Positions 17,128-25,225 of a DNA stretch of 64,000 nt are shown piece by piece; the first letter of the stretch is position 1; each line of letters starts with the position of its first letter. The notes beneath the pieces were generated by a model. The model worked only from the letters and a program-made list of their open reading frames with translations, was not told the origin of the DNA and did no database searches. The stretch is taken from assembly GCA_963693035.2 (NCBI GenBank), contig CAXMMQ010000002.1, positions 1 to 64,000 on the forward strand, written 5' to 3'. The stretch comes from Lichenicoccus sp963693035 (GTDB lineage: Bacteria > Pseudomonadota > Alphaproteobacteria > Acetobacterales > Acetobacteraceae). The position numbers and the translations under genes are program-made.

Positions 17128-18887
17128 TGTGCGGGATCGCCGGCTTCGTGTTCGCCGCCGACGCACCGCGCCCGGATAGTGCCGCCCTTGCCGCGATGAC
17201 GCAGGCGCTGGCGCATCGCGGGCCGGACGGCGCCGGGCATGCGTTGGTCGGCCGGGTGGCGCTGGTGCATACAAGATTGGCCATCATCGACATCGCGGGC
17301 GGCGACCAGCCGATCTTCGCGGGCCCCGCGGCGCTGATCGCCAACGGCGAGATCTACAACGACCTGGCGCTGCGGGCAGCCCTTCCGGAAGTCCGTTTCG
17401 CCACCGGCAGCGATTGCGAGCCCCCGCTGCATCTGTGGCTGCGCGACGGCGCGGCATACGTGGCCCGGTTGCGCGGCATGTACGCGATTGCGATCCACGA
17501 GCGCGGCACCAGCAATCTCGCGCTGTCGCGCGATCCGTTCGGCATCAAGCCGCTCTACATCGCCGAACTCGAGCACGGGCTGGCCTTTGCGTCCGAGCCG
17601 CGGGCGTTGCTGGAGTCCGGGCTGGTCACGCGTCGCGGCGTGCGGCCGCAGGCCCGCGACGAACTCCTGCAGTTGCAGTTCACCACCGGACGCGAAACGA
17701 TCTATCCGGGGATCAGCCGCGTGCTGCCGGGCGAGACCATACGCATCGCCGGCGGCCGCGTGCTCGACCGCACCCGCATCAGCGCGCTGCCCGAGGGCCG
17801 CATCGAGAGCATCGCCGAGCCCGCGGCCCTCGCGCGTCTCGATGCCGCACTCGAGGAGAGCGTGGCGCTGCACTGCCGCAGCGAGGTGCCGTACGCGATG
17901 TTCCTGTCCGGCGGCATCGACAGCGCCACCGTGCTGCGGATGATGCAGCGCGTATCGGACCAGCCGGTGCGCGCCTTTACCGCCGCCTTCGACGTGCGCG
18001 GCGCCGCCGACGAGAGCGCGCAGGCCGAAGTGCTGGCGCGTCTGTGCGGCGCGCGCCACGAGGTGCTGCGCATCGACGAGGCGATGGTCTGGCGCCACCT
18101 GCCGGAGATCGTGGCGTCGCTCGACGATCCGGTGGCCGACTACGCGGTGATCCCGACCTGGCTGCTGGCGCGAAGGGCGGCGCGCGAGGTCAAGGTGATC
18201 CTGAGCGGCGAGGGCGGCGACGAGCTGTTCGCAGGCTACGGCCGCTACCGGCACGCGATGCGGCCGTGGTGGCGCGGCGGGCGGGGGATGCGCCGGCAGG
18301 GCACCTTCGACGGGCTCGGCGTGCTGCGCCGGCAGCCGCTGCACTGGCGCGACGGCATCGCGGCGATCGAGCTGCGGGTGCCGGCGCGCGGTTCGCGGCT
18401 GGTGGCGGCGCAGGAGAGCGACATCGCCGAGTGGCTGCCGCACGACCTGCTGCTCAAGCTCGACCGCTGCCTGATGGCGCATGGCGTGGAGGGCCGCACC
18501 CCGCTGCTCGATCCTGCGGTGGCGGCGGCAAGCTTCCTGCTGCCGGACGACCTCAAGGTGCGCGGCCGCACGGGCAAGTGGCTGCTGCGGCGCTGGCTGG
18601 AGACGCAGGTGCCGCAGGCGCAGCCGTTCGCGCCCAAGCAGGGCTTCACGGTGCCGGTCGGCGCCTGGATCGCGGGCGCCGGCGAGCGGCTGGCGACCTT
18701 GGTGGCGCGCCAGCCGGGCATCGCCGAGATCGCGTCGCCCGAGGCGGTGCAGCGGCTGTTCCGGCACGCGACCGGCCGGCGCGAGCAGCACGCCGCCTGG
18801 ACGCTGCTGTTCTATGCGCTGTGGCACCGGACGCATGTGCTGGCCCTGGCACCCGTGGGCGATGTGTTCGAGACACTGTCGGCGTAA
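17127..18887 (+). CDS. asnB: Asparagine synthase (glutamine-hydrolysing)
   Basis: 586 residues. The protein starts MCGIAGFVF, so after Met removal Cys is the N-terminal nucleophile of the class II glutamine amidotransferase; HRGPDG and ANGEIYND follow. The synthetase half has the PP-loop FLSGGIDSATV near residue 260 and ILSGEGGDELFAGYGRYR. Standard AsnB makes asparagine, but many paralogues in surface-polysaccharide clusters amidate sugar acids or peptides. Being the last gene of a GT9-GT4-asnB run (TGATG overlap), a glycan-linked role is possible. The next bases change to the low-GC island. Confidence 0.9.
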   Translation: MCGIAGFVFAADAPRPDSAALAAMTQALAHRGPDGAGHALVGRVALVHTRLAIIDIAGGDQPIFAGPAALIANGEIYNDLALRAALPEVRFATGSDCEPPLHLWLRDGAAYVARLRGMYAIAIHERGTSNLALSRDPFGIKPLYIAELEHGLAFASEPRALLESGLVTRRGVRPQARDELLQLQFTTGRETIYPGISRVLPGETIRIAGGRVLDRTRISALPEGRIESIAEPAALARLDAALEESVALHCRSEVPYAMFLSGGIDSATVLRMMQRVSDQPVRAFTAAFDVRGAADESAQAEVLARLCGARHEVLRIDEAMVWRHLPEIVASLDDPVADYAVIPTWLLARRAAREVKVILSGEGGDELFAGYGRYRHAMRPWWRGGRGMRRQGTFDGLGVLRRQPLHWRDGIAAIELRVPARGSRLVAAQESDIAEWLPHDLLLKLDRCLMAHGVEGRTPLLDPAVAAASFLLPDDLKVRGRTGKWLLRRWLETQVPQAQPFAPKQGFTVPVGAWIAGAGERLATLVARQPGIAEIASPEAVQRLFRHATGRREQHAAWTLLFYALWHRTHVLALAPVGDVFETLSA

Positions 18888-19324
18888 TGGAGCCACCATC
18901 CCTACCGACCGAATGTATTAGTCGCGATCGAGCAGCTGCAACCAACGGCGGTCCGTGTCACAGCGGCAAAACCGCAAGCCTCCGTCCAGCGTCCGATGAT
19001 CGCCAATCTCGAACCGAGCCGTTGAGCTATTACAAGCGGCCACCAAAAGTGGTCTCCGATCAGAGCCGGAACGTCGTAGATTGGTGGAGAGCGGACGTAG
19101 GACGAGACGGGCAGACGTTCGGCACAACCGCCTCTCAGTATTTCGGCCGTTGCGGTCGCCGCGTAGGATGGTCACAGATGTCTCATCAATCGCGGGCGGT
19201 ACACGGAGCACTTCCAGGCGACTCGAGGTTGGCTCTGGTTAGCTCGCCGCTCTCAAAGGGTGACCGTCTCCTGCCTCCCGTGGCTAGCGTCAATCGATCT
19301 TGGCGAGCGGCTGGCGGCGGACGA
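18888..19324. other. Gap without a supported gene
   Basis: 437 bases after asnB. A 97-codon frame at 18918-19211 (minus) is open but is rich in Arg, Thr and Leu, has no ribosome-binding site and no recognisable domain, and I do not call it. No tRNA, clear terminator or repeat was seen. It could be a worn remnant of a mobile element. Confidence 0.5.
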
Positions 19325-19744
19325 CTAGCCACCAAATGAATCGGAACCCGTGACCAGTTGGCCGTAAGTCCCCACGTTGGCTCTGGGGGCAGGTCTGTGA
19401 CTCGGACTTACACCGAGAAAGAACGCGAAAATTCCCAGCACCATCAAGAGCGGGAATAGAGCACAGATAAGAGCAGCCGTGTCTCTGCCAAATCTGATCA
19501 ACAAGATCGACGGAGCCCCTGCCAGCAAAGCTATTCCCATGCCCAGTCCCATAGGGAGCCAAAATTGCTCCGCAGACATGAAGTATGCGACCCTAGAGCT
19601 GTCGGCATCAGCTATTGCTCCGCCCATGGCCGCCACTCCGCCACAGACAAAGCCAACGATGAGAAGCAGAATGTCGATCCCGAAAACTACGACCGGTATG
19701 ATCCGCCTTCGACGCTTCAGGAGCTTTCGCTCAAGCTTATTCAT
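19325..19744 (-). CDS. Unrecognised small membrane protein
   Basis: 139 residues, not recognised. It starts with a very basic tail (MNKLERKLLKRRRR), then shows about four hydrophobic segments near 15-40, 62-82 and 88-110, and ends with a Pro/Gly/Ser-rich tail. The basic start suggests the N-terminus stays in the cytosol. No strong ribosome-binding site precedes the ATG. It lies 79 bases after the next membrane-protein gene on the same strand, so the two may form a small operon inside the low-GC island. Codon use is less GC-biased than in the surrounding genes. Confidence 0.55.
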   Translation of the reverse strand: MNKLERKLLKRRRRIIPVVVFGIDILLLIVGFVCGGVAAMGGAIADADSSRVAYFMSAEQFWLPMGLGMGIALLAGAPSILLIRFGRDTAALICALFPLLMVLGIFAFFLGVSPSHRPAPRANVGTYGQLVTGSDSFGG

Positions 19745-19823
19745 TTGAGGTGCAACCTGTACCTGAATGCCCAGCCTCTCAAAACATTCCCAAATTCGTA
19801 GTGGCTCACCTCCTTGGCGGGGC

Positions 19824-20471
19824 TCATCCGTGCATCCGGACGACGACCGCGCCTGTGCCAGCCGTTTTCGAGGAAGGTGGACGACCGTGTATGGCGAACC
19901 ACAGGCACATCATCACCACGGGAGCCAGCATGACGGCCATCAATACGGTGAGTGACAAGCCAAGACCACTAGTATCAGGTTCAGTGCCTGCGACCACAAG
20001 CGTTCTACCCGTCGAAGCCTGATATCGAGCCCCGAGTAGACGAATGAGCTTGGCACGACCTATCGACCAGTTGTTCCGAAGCGTGAAGACTTCGCCATGG
20101 CTAAAGCGGATCGACATTCCCCAACCGACACGCTTGCCGTCGGCTGGATCGTTCAGCGAGATACTCGAGACATTCTTCCACTCACCACGCCTAACCTCTC
20201 GTCCTTGCCGCAACTCGATACCGTTGGCGTCTAGGACTAACTCTTCCGACAGAAAGCCAGGATATCTTTTTCTGTGTTGGAAGATGTAGGCAAGGGCGAC
20301 GATCAATATCGCTAGAAGAAGTAGCGTAAGCTGAGCATGGAAGTGCCTAGTGTTCAACTTGATAAGCATGACTGGGATCAGCAGAAGGACATGGACTCGC
20401 CAAAGCCTTGATTGGCGTATTACTACTGTTGACGTTCCATCGCCTTTGCCGATGTCATGATGCCCGAACAC
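19824..20471 (-). CDS. Unrecognised membrane protein with PH-like middle region
   Basis: Up to 215 residues, not recognised. Two close hydrophobic segments at about 28-65 are followed by HRKRYPGF and a soluble middle of about 80 residues with an alternating beta pattern (LVLDANGIELRQG, EWKNVSSISL, MSIRFSHGEVFTL), like bacterial PH-type domains of YdbS/STM3941-like proteins; a last hydrophobic segment lies near 172-195. The open frame begins at GTG 20471 without a ribosome-binding site, so the true start may lie further in. Function unknown. Confidence 0.55.
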   Translation of the reverse strand: MFGHHDIGKGDGTSTVVIRQSRLWRVHVLLLIPVMLIKLNTRHFHAQLTLLLLAILIVALAYIFQHRKRYPGFLSEELVLDANGIELRQGREVRRGEWKNVSSISLNDPADGKRVGWGMSIRFSHGEVFTLRNNWSIGRAKLIRLLGARYQASTGRTLVVAGTEPDTSGLGLSLTVLMAVMLAPVVMMCLWFAIHGRPPSSKTAGTGAVVVRMHG

Positions 20472-20853
20472 GATCTGATTACCACCAATCAGTCAAGAAG
20501 GCCCATTGCGATAATGCAATAGTATGCTGTGCTAGAACTCGCAATCAGGAAGTTGCCGGTTCGGCTTAGGCCCGACAACATCCTCGCAACCGTCATGATG
20601 GCTAGTTGACTGCCCAAAGACCCGTCCCCCGGTTAGACCCACCCTGACAGGACGGCAGTACGGAGTCCGCTTTGTGTCGGTAGCAGCTATCCCGACATCT
20701 AAAAGGGACCGGCTCTTGGAAGACCGGCGGCCCTCATTCGTGCTGTTGAGCTCGCAGGCAAGGTGCTGCCTAAGCGCAAGACGGGCGGTCCACTCGATCC
20801 GCAGCCCATGCAGGTCTAGATGTAGCCGCTGACCTGGCAGCGAGGTGACGCCG
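20472..20853. other. Gap without a supported gene
   Basis: 382 bases between the island's membrane-protein gene and the amidohydrolase gene. I see no open frame with a start, no RNA gene and no clear promoter. A 36-codon stretch ending at 20820 is open but has no start codon. GC rises again towards the right edge. Confidence 0.5.
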
Positions 20854-22173
20854 ATGCATTATGACCTGATCATCGAAGGCGGCACCTGCGTGCTGCCCTG
20901 GGGCGAGGTCGAGACCGGGATCGGCGTCCGTGACGGTCGCATCGCCAGCCTCTTGGCGATTTCCGCCGACGAGGCCTCTGTCCGCATCGATGCGCGCGGG
21001 CTGTACGTGCTCCCCGGCCTGATCGATCCGCACGTGCATCTGCGCGATCCCGGCGACGCCGCCATCGAGAGCATCCCGACCGGCACCCGGGCGGCGGCCC
21101 TCGGTGGCATCACCACCGTGTTCGACATGCCGAACACCGCGCCCGCGATCACCACCGCCGAGATGCTGTCCTGGAAGCAGCAATACGCGTCGCGCGAGAG
21201 CTGGACCGATTTCGCGCTCTATGTCGGCGCCACCCGGGCCAACACCGAGGCGCTGGGTGAATACGAGCGGCTCGACGGGGTGTGTGCGGTCAAGCTGTTC
21301 GCCGGCTCCTCCACCGGCGACCTGATGATCGAGGACGACGCGGGCATCGAGCGGGTGATGCGGCACGGGCGGCGGCGCATCGCCTTCCACAGCGAGGACG
21401 AGTACCGGCTGCAGGCGCGCCGCGCGCTGTTCCGCACCGGCGACCCCTATGACAGCCACCGGCTCTGGCGCGACGAGGAGTGCGCCTTCCTCGGCACCAG
21501 GCGGATCATGGCGCTGGCCCGGCGCACCCGCAGGCCAGCGCATATCCTGCACGTCTCGACGGCCGAGGAGCTGGACTACCTGCAGGACTACCGCGACATC
21601 GCGACCATCGAGGTGCTGGTGAACCACCTGACCCAGGTGGCGCCCGAATGCTACGAACGCCTCGCCGGGCTTGCGGTGATGAACCCGCCGATCCGCGATG
21701 CGCGCCATTACGAGGCGAGCTGGCGGGCGGTGCGCGACGGCACCGTGGACACTATCGGCTCGGACCATGCGCCGCACTCGCTGGCGGCCAAGGGGAGACC
21801 GTGGCCGGAATGTCCCGCCGGATTGCCGGGGGTGCAGACGCTGGTGCCGCTGATGCTGCACCATGTGAATGCGGGCCGGCTCTCGCTCGGGCGCATGGTC
21901 GACCTGATGGCGGCGGGTCCGGCGCGGGTGTATGACCTGGTCGGCAAGGGACGCATCGCGGCCGGCAACGACGCGGACTTCACGCTGGTGGACATGCGGG
22001 CGCGCCGGCGCATCGAGAACAGCTGGATCGCGTCCCCGATCGGCTGGACTCCGTTCGACGGCATGATGGTGACCGGCTGGCCGGTGGCGAGCATCGTGCG
22101 CGGCGAAGCGGTCATGCGCGAGGACGAGATCATCGGCGCACCGCGCGGGAGGCTCGCGCACTTCGCCTCATGA
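20854..22173 (+). CDS. Dihydroorotase-like cyclic amidohydrolase
   Basis: 439-residue amidohydrolase of the type I dihydroorotase/allantoinase group. Metal ligands are seen in GLIDPHVHLRDPG (HxH), the carboxylated Lys in VKLFAGSSTGD, the His of FHSEDE, HVSTAEE, and Asp in IGSDHAPHS. Dihydroorotase forms the pyrimidine ring; relatives open hydantoin, allantoin or other cyclic amides. No other pyrimidine gene is near, and a creatininase-family gene follows convergently, so a catabolic cyclic-amide role is possible. Start ATG at 20854 with GAGG 8 bases upstream; GTG 20845 is also in frame. Confidence 0.85.
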   Translation: MHYDLIIEGGTCVLPWGEVETGIGVRDGRIASLLAISADEASVRIDARGLYVLPGLIDPHVHLRDPGDAAIESIPTGTRAAALGGITTVFDMPNTAPAITTAEMLSWKQQYASRESWTDFALYVGATRANTEALGEYERLDGVCAVKLFAGSSTGDLMIEDDAGIERVMRHGRRRIAFHSEDEYRLQARRALFRTGDPYDSHRLWRDEECAFLGTRRIMALARRTRRPAHILHVSTAEELDYLQDYRDIATIEVLVNHLTQVAPECYERLAGLAVMNPPIRDARHYEASWRAVRDGTVDTIGSDHAPHSLAAKGRPWPECPAGLPGVQTLVPLMLHHVNAGRLSLGRMVDLMAAGPARVYDLVGKGRIAAGNDADFTLVDMRARRRIENSWIASPIGWTPFDGMMVTGWPVASIVRGEAVMREDEIIGAPRGRLAHFAS

Positions 22174-22186
22174 GGGCCGTCGGTGC

Positions 22187-23020
22187 TCATGCGTCGGCAC
22201 CCCAGCCTCGGGCGTCGAGCCGGGCGATCAGCGCGGCGCCGATCTCGACCAGCGTCTCGGTGAGGCGGGCGCCGGTCGCCGCCGAGCTCAGGCGCGGATC
22301 GCCGGTCACCGCGCTGTCGCCGATCTCCAGCGGGAGCGTGATCTCGACGTCGCCCAGCGTCGTGTCGAGCCGCCCGATGCCGAAAGTGCCGGCCTGCAGC
22401 CCGAACACGTCACGCGGCGCGGCCGGGCCGTGCGGCATCAGCTCGGCACGGACCAGCGCTGGAAACAGGTGCATCGCGACGCTCGCCAGCGGGTCGGCGC
22501 CGTGTCCCTGGGCGCGGGCTGCGACCTCTGGCCCGAGGATGCCGGGCAGCAGGCCGGCAGCGATGCGCCAGAGCTGCAGGTTGGGCACCAGCACGCCATG
22601 CTCCAGCAGGATCTCCTGGGTGACATCGTGGATCGCCTGGGCGTTGCCGCCATGGCCGTTGACCACGATCATCCGCCTCGAAGCATGGCGCAGCAGGCAG
22701 CCGAACACATCGCGCAGCACCGCGCGCAGCGTCTCCTGCGACAGGGTGATGCCGCCCATCCGGCTGCCGAAGAAGTCGCGGCCGCCGAACGGCAGCACCG
22801 GCACGACGAGGGTATCGATCCCGGTCCGCCCCGCCTGCTCCGCGATCAGCACCGCGATCCGCTCGGCGCAGCGATAGTCGCCCATCGGGATGTGCGGCCC
22901 CTGGTCTTCCTGGCTCCCGAGTGGCAGCAGCAGGACGGCGCCTGCCTGCATGCGGTCCTGCGCCTCGGCGCTGGTGAGTTCGGCGAGCCGGAGGGGGTTG
23001 GCCGCTCTGGTCGCGGGCAT
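22187..23020 (-). CDS. Creatininase family protein
   Basis: 277 residues. The creatininase fold is shown by LLPLGSQEDQGPHIPMGDYRCAERIA (metal-binding Glu/His/Asp), FGGRDFFGSRMGGITL and the strong VVNGHGGNAQAI. Members hydrolyse cyclic amides such as creatinine, or act on formamide intermediates (MftE, FAPy deformylase). It stands tail to tail with the dihydroorotase-like gene, 13 bases apart. Start ATG at 23020 has AGGAG 9 bases upstream. Exact substrate unknown. Confidence 0.85.
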   Translation of the reverse strand: MPATRAANPLRLAELTSAEAQDRMQAGAVLLLPLGSQEDQGPHIPMGDYRCAERIAVLIAEQAGRTGIDTLVVPVLPFGGRDFFGSRMGGITLSQETLRAVLRDVFGCLLRHASRRMIVVNGHGGNAQAIHDVTQEILLEHGVLVPNLQLWRIAAGLLPGILGPEVAARAQGHGADPLASVAMHLFPALVRAELMPHGPAAPRDVFGLQAGTFGIGRLDTTLGDVEITLPLEIGDSAVTGDPRLSSAATGARLTETLVEIGAALIARLDARGWGADA

Positions 23021-23095
23021 GGGCAGGTCTCCTGATCCGCTTGACGAAAGCGGGCCGCTCCATTCGGATGCCGCGCCTGTCTCTGGAAGGACCCG

Positions 23096-23494
23096 ATGGT
23101 GACGAGAATCCGGTACGTTTCAAGATGGTGCGCCGTCGCCTTGCTGCTGCCGATGGCCGGCATCGTTGCCCCGGCACCCTCGCGGGCAGCAACCGGCTGG
23201 ACCGCGTCAGGCTGCGGCCACGAGCCGGCGCCACCGGTGGTCGAGTCCGCCTCGGTCGAGAAGTACAACGCCAGCATCGACAGGGTCAGCGCCTATGACA
23301 GGGCGGCGCGCGCCTACAGCGCCTGTGTCAACCGGCAGGCCGGCAGCGAACAGACGGCGATCAGCAATGACGCGCGGGCGCGCATGGGGGTGATCAATGC
23401 CGGCGCCGCATCGGTGCAGAAGCGGATTGCCGGCAACTTCGCCGCCCTTTCGGCACAGCTCCACAATGCGGGCCAGAAGCTTGGGGCGAAGTGA
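23096..23494 (+). CDS. Unrecognised small exported protein
   Basis: 132 residues. A signal peptide at about 1-32 (hydrophobic CAVALLLPMAG, cleavage near SRA|ATG) is followed by a mature part with two cysteines (SGCGHE and YSACVNRQ) that could form a disulfide. The rest is helical and Ala/Ser/Asn-rich. No domain recognised. Start ATG at 23096 with GGAAGG 5 bases upstream. It is divergent from the creatininase gene and followed 15 bases later by the GFA gene. Likely periplasmic. Confidence 0.65.
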   Translation: MVTRIRYVSRWCAVALLLPMAGIVAPAPSRAATGWTASGCGHEPAPPVVESASVEKYNASIDRVSAYDRAARAYSACVNRQAGSEQTAISNDARARMGVINAGAASVQKRIAGNFAALSAQLHNAGQKLGAK

Positions 23495-23509
23495 GGGGAG
23501 AGACGAGAC

Positions 23510-23932
23510 ATGCGCTTCGAGGGCGGATGCCAGTGCGGGCGGGTTCGGTATCACGCCGAGGCGGCGAGCGATCTTTCAAGCATCTGCTACTGCCGCATGT
23601 GCCAGCGCGCTTCGGGCGGCCCGTTCATGGTCTTCGTCCGGTTTCCGGCCGACCGGGTCAGATGGTCGGTGCAGCCGGAGGTGTTCGCCAGCTCGAACCT
23701 CGTCGAGCGCGGGTTCTGCAAGGCATGCGGGACGCCGCTGAGCTACCGGTTGATCGACAGCCCGAATGTCAGTGTCACGTTGCATAGCCTGGATGATCCG
23801 ACCGCCGTGCCGGCGCCCGACGTGAGTGTCCTGTCGACGCAGAAGGCGTCCTGGCTGCCGGACCTCCCCGGCGTGCAGCACGACGACTGGGATCCGAGCA
23901 TCGAGCCCGGGTTCAGGAGCAACCAGGGCTGA
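23510..23932 (+). CDS. GFA family zinc protein
   Basis: 140-residue member of the GFA (glutathione-dependent formaldehyde-activating enzyme-like, CENP-V) family. Zinc ligands are in the expected places: C7 and C9 (GGCQCG), C26, C28 and C31 (CYCRMC), C70 and C73 (CKACGTPL). Most GFA proteins have unknown reactions, and the formaldehyde link is not general. Start ATG has GGGGAGAG upstream. It may be cotranscribed with the small exported protein before it. Confidence 0.88.
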   Translation: MRFEGGCQCGRVRYHAEAASDLSSICYCRMCQRASGGPFMVFVRFPADRVRWSVQPEVFASSNLVERGFCKACGTPLSYRLIDSPNVSVTLHSLDDPTAVPAPDVSVLSTQKASWLPDLPGVQHDDWDPSIEPGFRSNQG

Positions 23933-23950
23933 ACCCCGAGGTGCACCGTG

Positions 23951-24346
23951 CTACTGCAGGTCGGCCGGCCAGCGGGCCAGGCGGGTGCGGTCCTGTTCCT
24001 CCGTCAGCGCCTGCGAGCCGTCATGCGGGCCGGCCGCCACCTGCGGCGGCAGGTTCACCACCAGCTCGGGGCGCGCCCAGCAATTGATGCGGCCGAGGCT
24101 GCGGGTGCAATACGGCGGTGGCTTCGGCGGCAGCGCGATCGGCACGCAGTAGCTGTCGCCCTGGTCGAGGCGCACGACCGAGCAGTCCCGGCCGGTGATG
24201 CCGGAATAGATCAGGTCGGGCACGCTGCGGTGGAAGATCGCGACATCGACGCAGCCGCCGAGGCCCGATAGCATCGCACAGCAGGCGACTGCCGGCGCGA
24301 GGCGGCGCAGGAGCCAGAGGATCGGGTGCAGCGCCGGCAGGGTCAT
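23951..24346 (-). CDS. Putative lipoprotein, unrecognised
   Basis: 131 residues. The signal region ends in the lipobox LGGC with Cys at about position 32, so it is probably a lipid-anchored envelope protein. The mature part has five or six more cysteines (GRDCSVV, SYCVPIAL, YCTRS, INCWARP) and a Pro-rich PPKPPPYC. No domain recognised. The start is the ATG at 24346; a GTG directly before it is possible, and the frame stays open further upstream. Divergent from the yfgM-bamB-der group. Confidence 0.65.
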   Translation of the reverse strand: MTLPALHPILWLLRRLAPAVACCAMLSGLGGCVDVAIFHRSVPDLIYSGITGRDCSVVRLDQGDSYCVPIALPPKPPPYCTRSLGRINCWARPELVVNLPPQVAAGPHDGSQALTEEQDRTRLARWPADLQ

Positions 24347-24490
24347 CACCTGGCCATTGAAGCATCCCGAGGTAAAGAAACCGTTCGCGCCGCCGCCGGC
24401 CGGCGTTCGGTTGCCCGCCCTGGGCCTCGCCGCTATGGTCCGCCGCGCCGCCGCGGGAGCGTGGCGCGGGCAACGGGGAACACGGCGACA

Positions 24491-25225
24491 TTGGCCGACG
24501 ACATCTTCAAGGAGATCGACGAGGACCTGCGCGCGGAGCGGCTGCGTGCGACCGGCCGCCGCTACGGCGCCGCCGCGCTCGCAGGTGTCGTCGTCATCGC
24601 CGCCGGCGTCGGCCTCTGGCAGGTCCAGCTCTGGCGCCAGGGCCAGGCGGCGCAGGCGACCGCCTCGGTGTTCTTCGCGGCGATGAAGCAGGCCGACGCC
24701 AGCCGCTCCGCCGGCGGCAGCGGCAGTGCCGCGATGCAGGCGGTGCCGCTGTTCGAGCAGGTGCAGCGCGACGGGCCGGAAGGCTTCCGCACGCTGGCAC
24801 GCTTCCGCCAGGCGCAGATCGTCTGGGACACGGGCGACCACAAGGCGGCGCTCGGCCTTTGGGGCGCCATCGACAAGGATTCAGCGGCCGATCCGGACCT
24901 GCGCGGCCTGGCCGACCTGCTCTGGGTGCAGCATCAGGTCGATGACGGCGATCCGGCGCTGCTGGAATCGCATCTCGGCACGCTGAGCCGGCCCGGGGCG
25001 CCCTGGCGCCCGATGGCGCAGGAGCTCGACGCGCTGATCGACCTGCGCACCGGCCACGTCGCCGAGGCCAAGCGCAAGCTCGCGATGCTGAGCGAGGACG
25101 GCGCCGCGTCCGAGGACCTGCGCAACCGCGCAGGCGGCCTGAACGAGACGATCCCAGCCGCTAAACCAGACGACACCAGGCCACCGGCTGCGACCGGCGC
25201 CGCGACGAAGAAGAGCCCCGGATGA
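24491..25225 (+). CDS. YfgM-like membrane-anchored TPR protein
   Basis: 244 residues. The layout of YfgM-type (TPR_21) proteins: short cytosolic start ADDIFKEIDEDLRAERL, one membrane helix at about 25-45 (AALAGVVVIAAGVGLW), then a periplasmic helical repeat domain with LARFRQAQIVWDTGDHKAA. In E. coli, YfgM associates with SecYEG and periplasmic chaperones. The order yfgM-bamB-der is the same as in E. coli, which supports the call. Start TTG at 24491 best fits the N-terminus; GTG about 30 bases upstream is an alternative. Its TGA overlaps the bamB ATG. Confidence 0.8.
   Translation: MADDIFKEIDEDLRAERLRATGRRYGAAALAGVVVIAAGVGLWQVQLWRQGQAAQATASVFFAAMKQADASRSAGGSGSAAMQAVPLFEQVQRDGPEGFRTLARFRQAQIVWDTGDHKAALGLWGAIDKDSAADPDLRGLADLLWVQHQVDDGDPALLESHLGTLSRPGAPWRPMAQELDALIDLRTGHVAEAKRKLAMLSEDGAASEDLRNRAGGLNETIPAAKPDDTRPPAATGAATKKSPG

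Larger units (their letters stand above)
18888..20853. other. Low-GC island (likely acquired DNA)
   Basis: Base composition drops sharply here. Two 60-base lines I counted (19741-19800 and 20221-20280) are 45% and 48% G+C, against 63% for a line inside the antiporter gene. The island holds two membrane-protein genes on the minus strand, with about 400 bp of non-coding DNA on each side. I found no integrase, transposase, tRNA end or clear direct repeats at the edges. Confidence 0.6.

Noticed and set aside
18918..19211. 97-codon minus-strand frame in the low-GC island
   Set aside because: No ribosome-binding site, no family, odd composition. Left as part of an unassigned gap.
20472..20853. Possible riboswitch or RNA leader before the amidohydrolase
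   Set aside because: I found no conserved RNA motif or convincing long stem, only weak local pairing.
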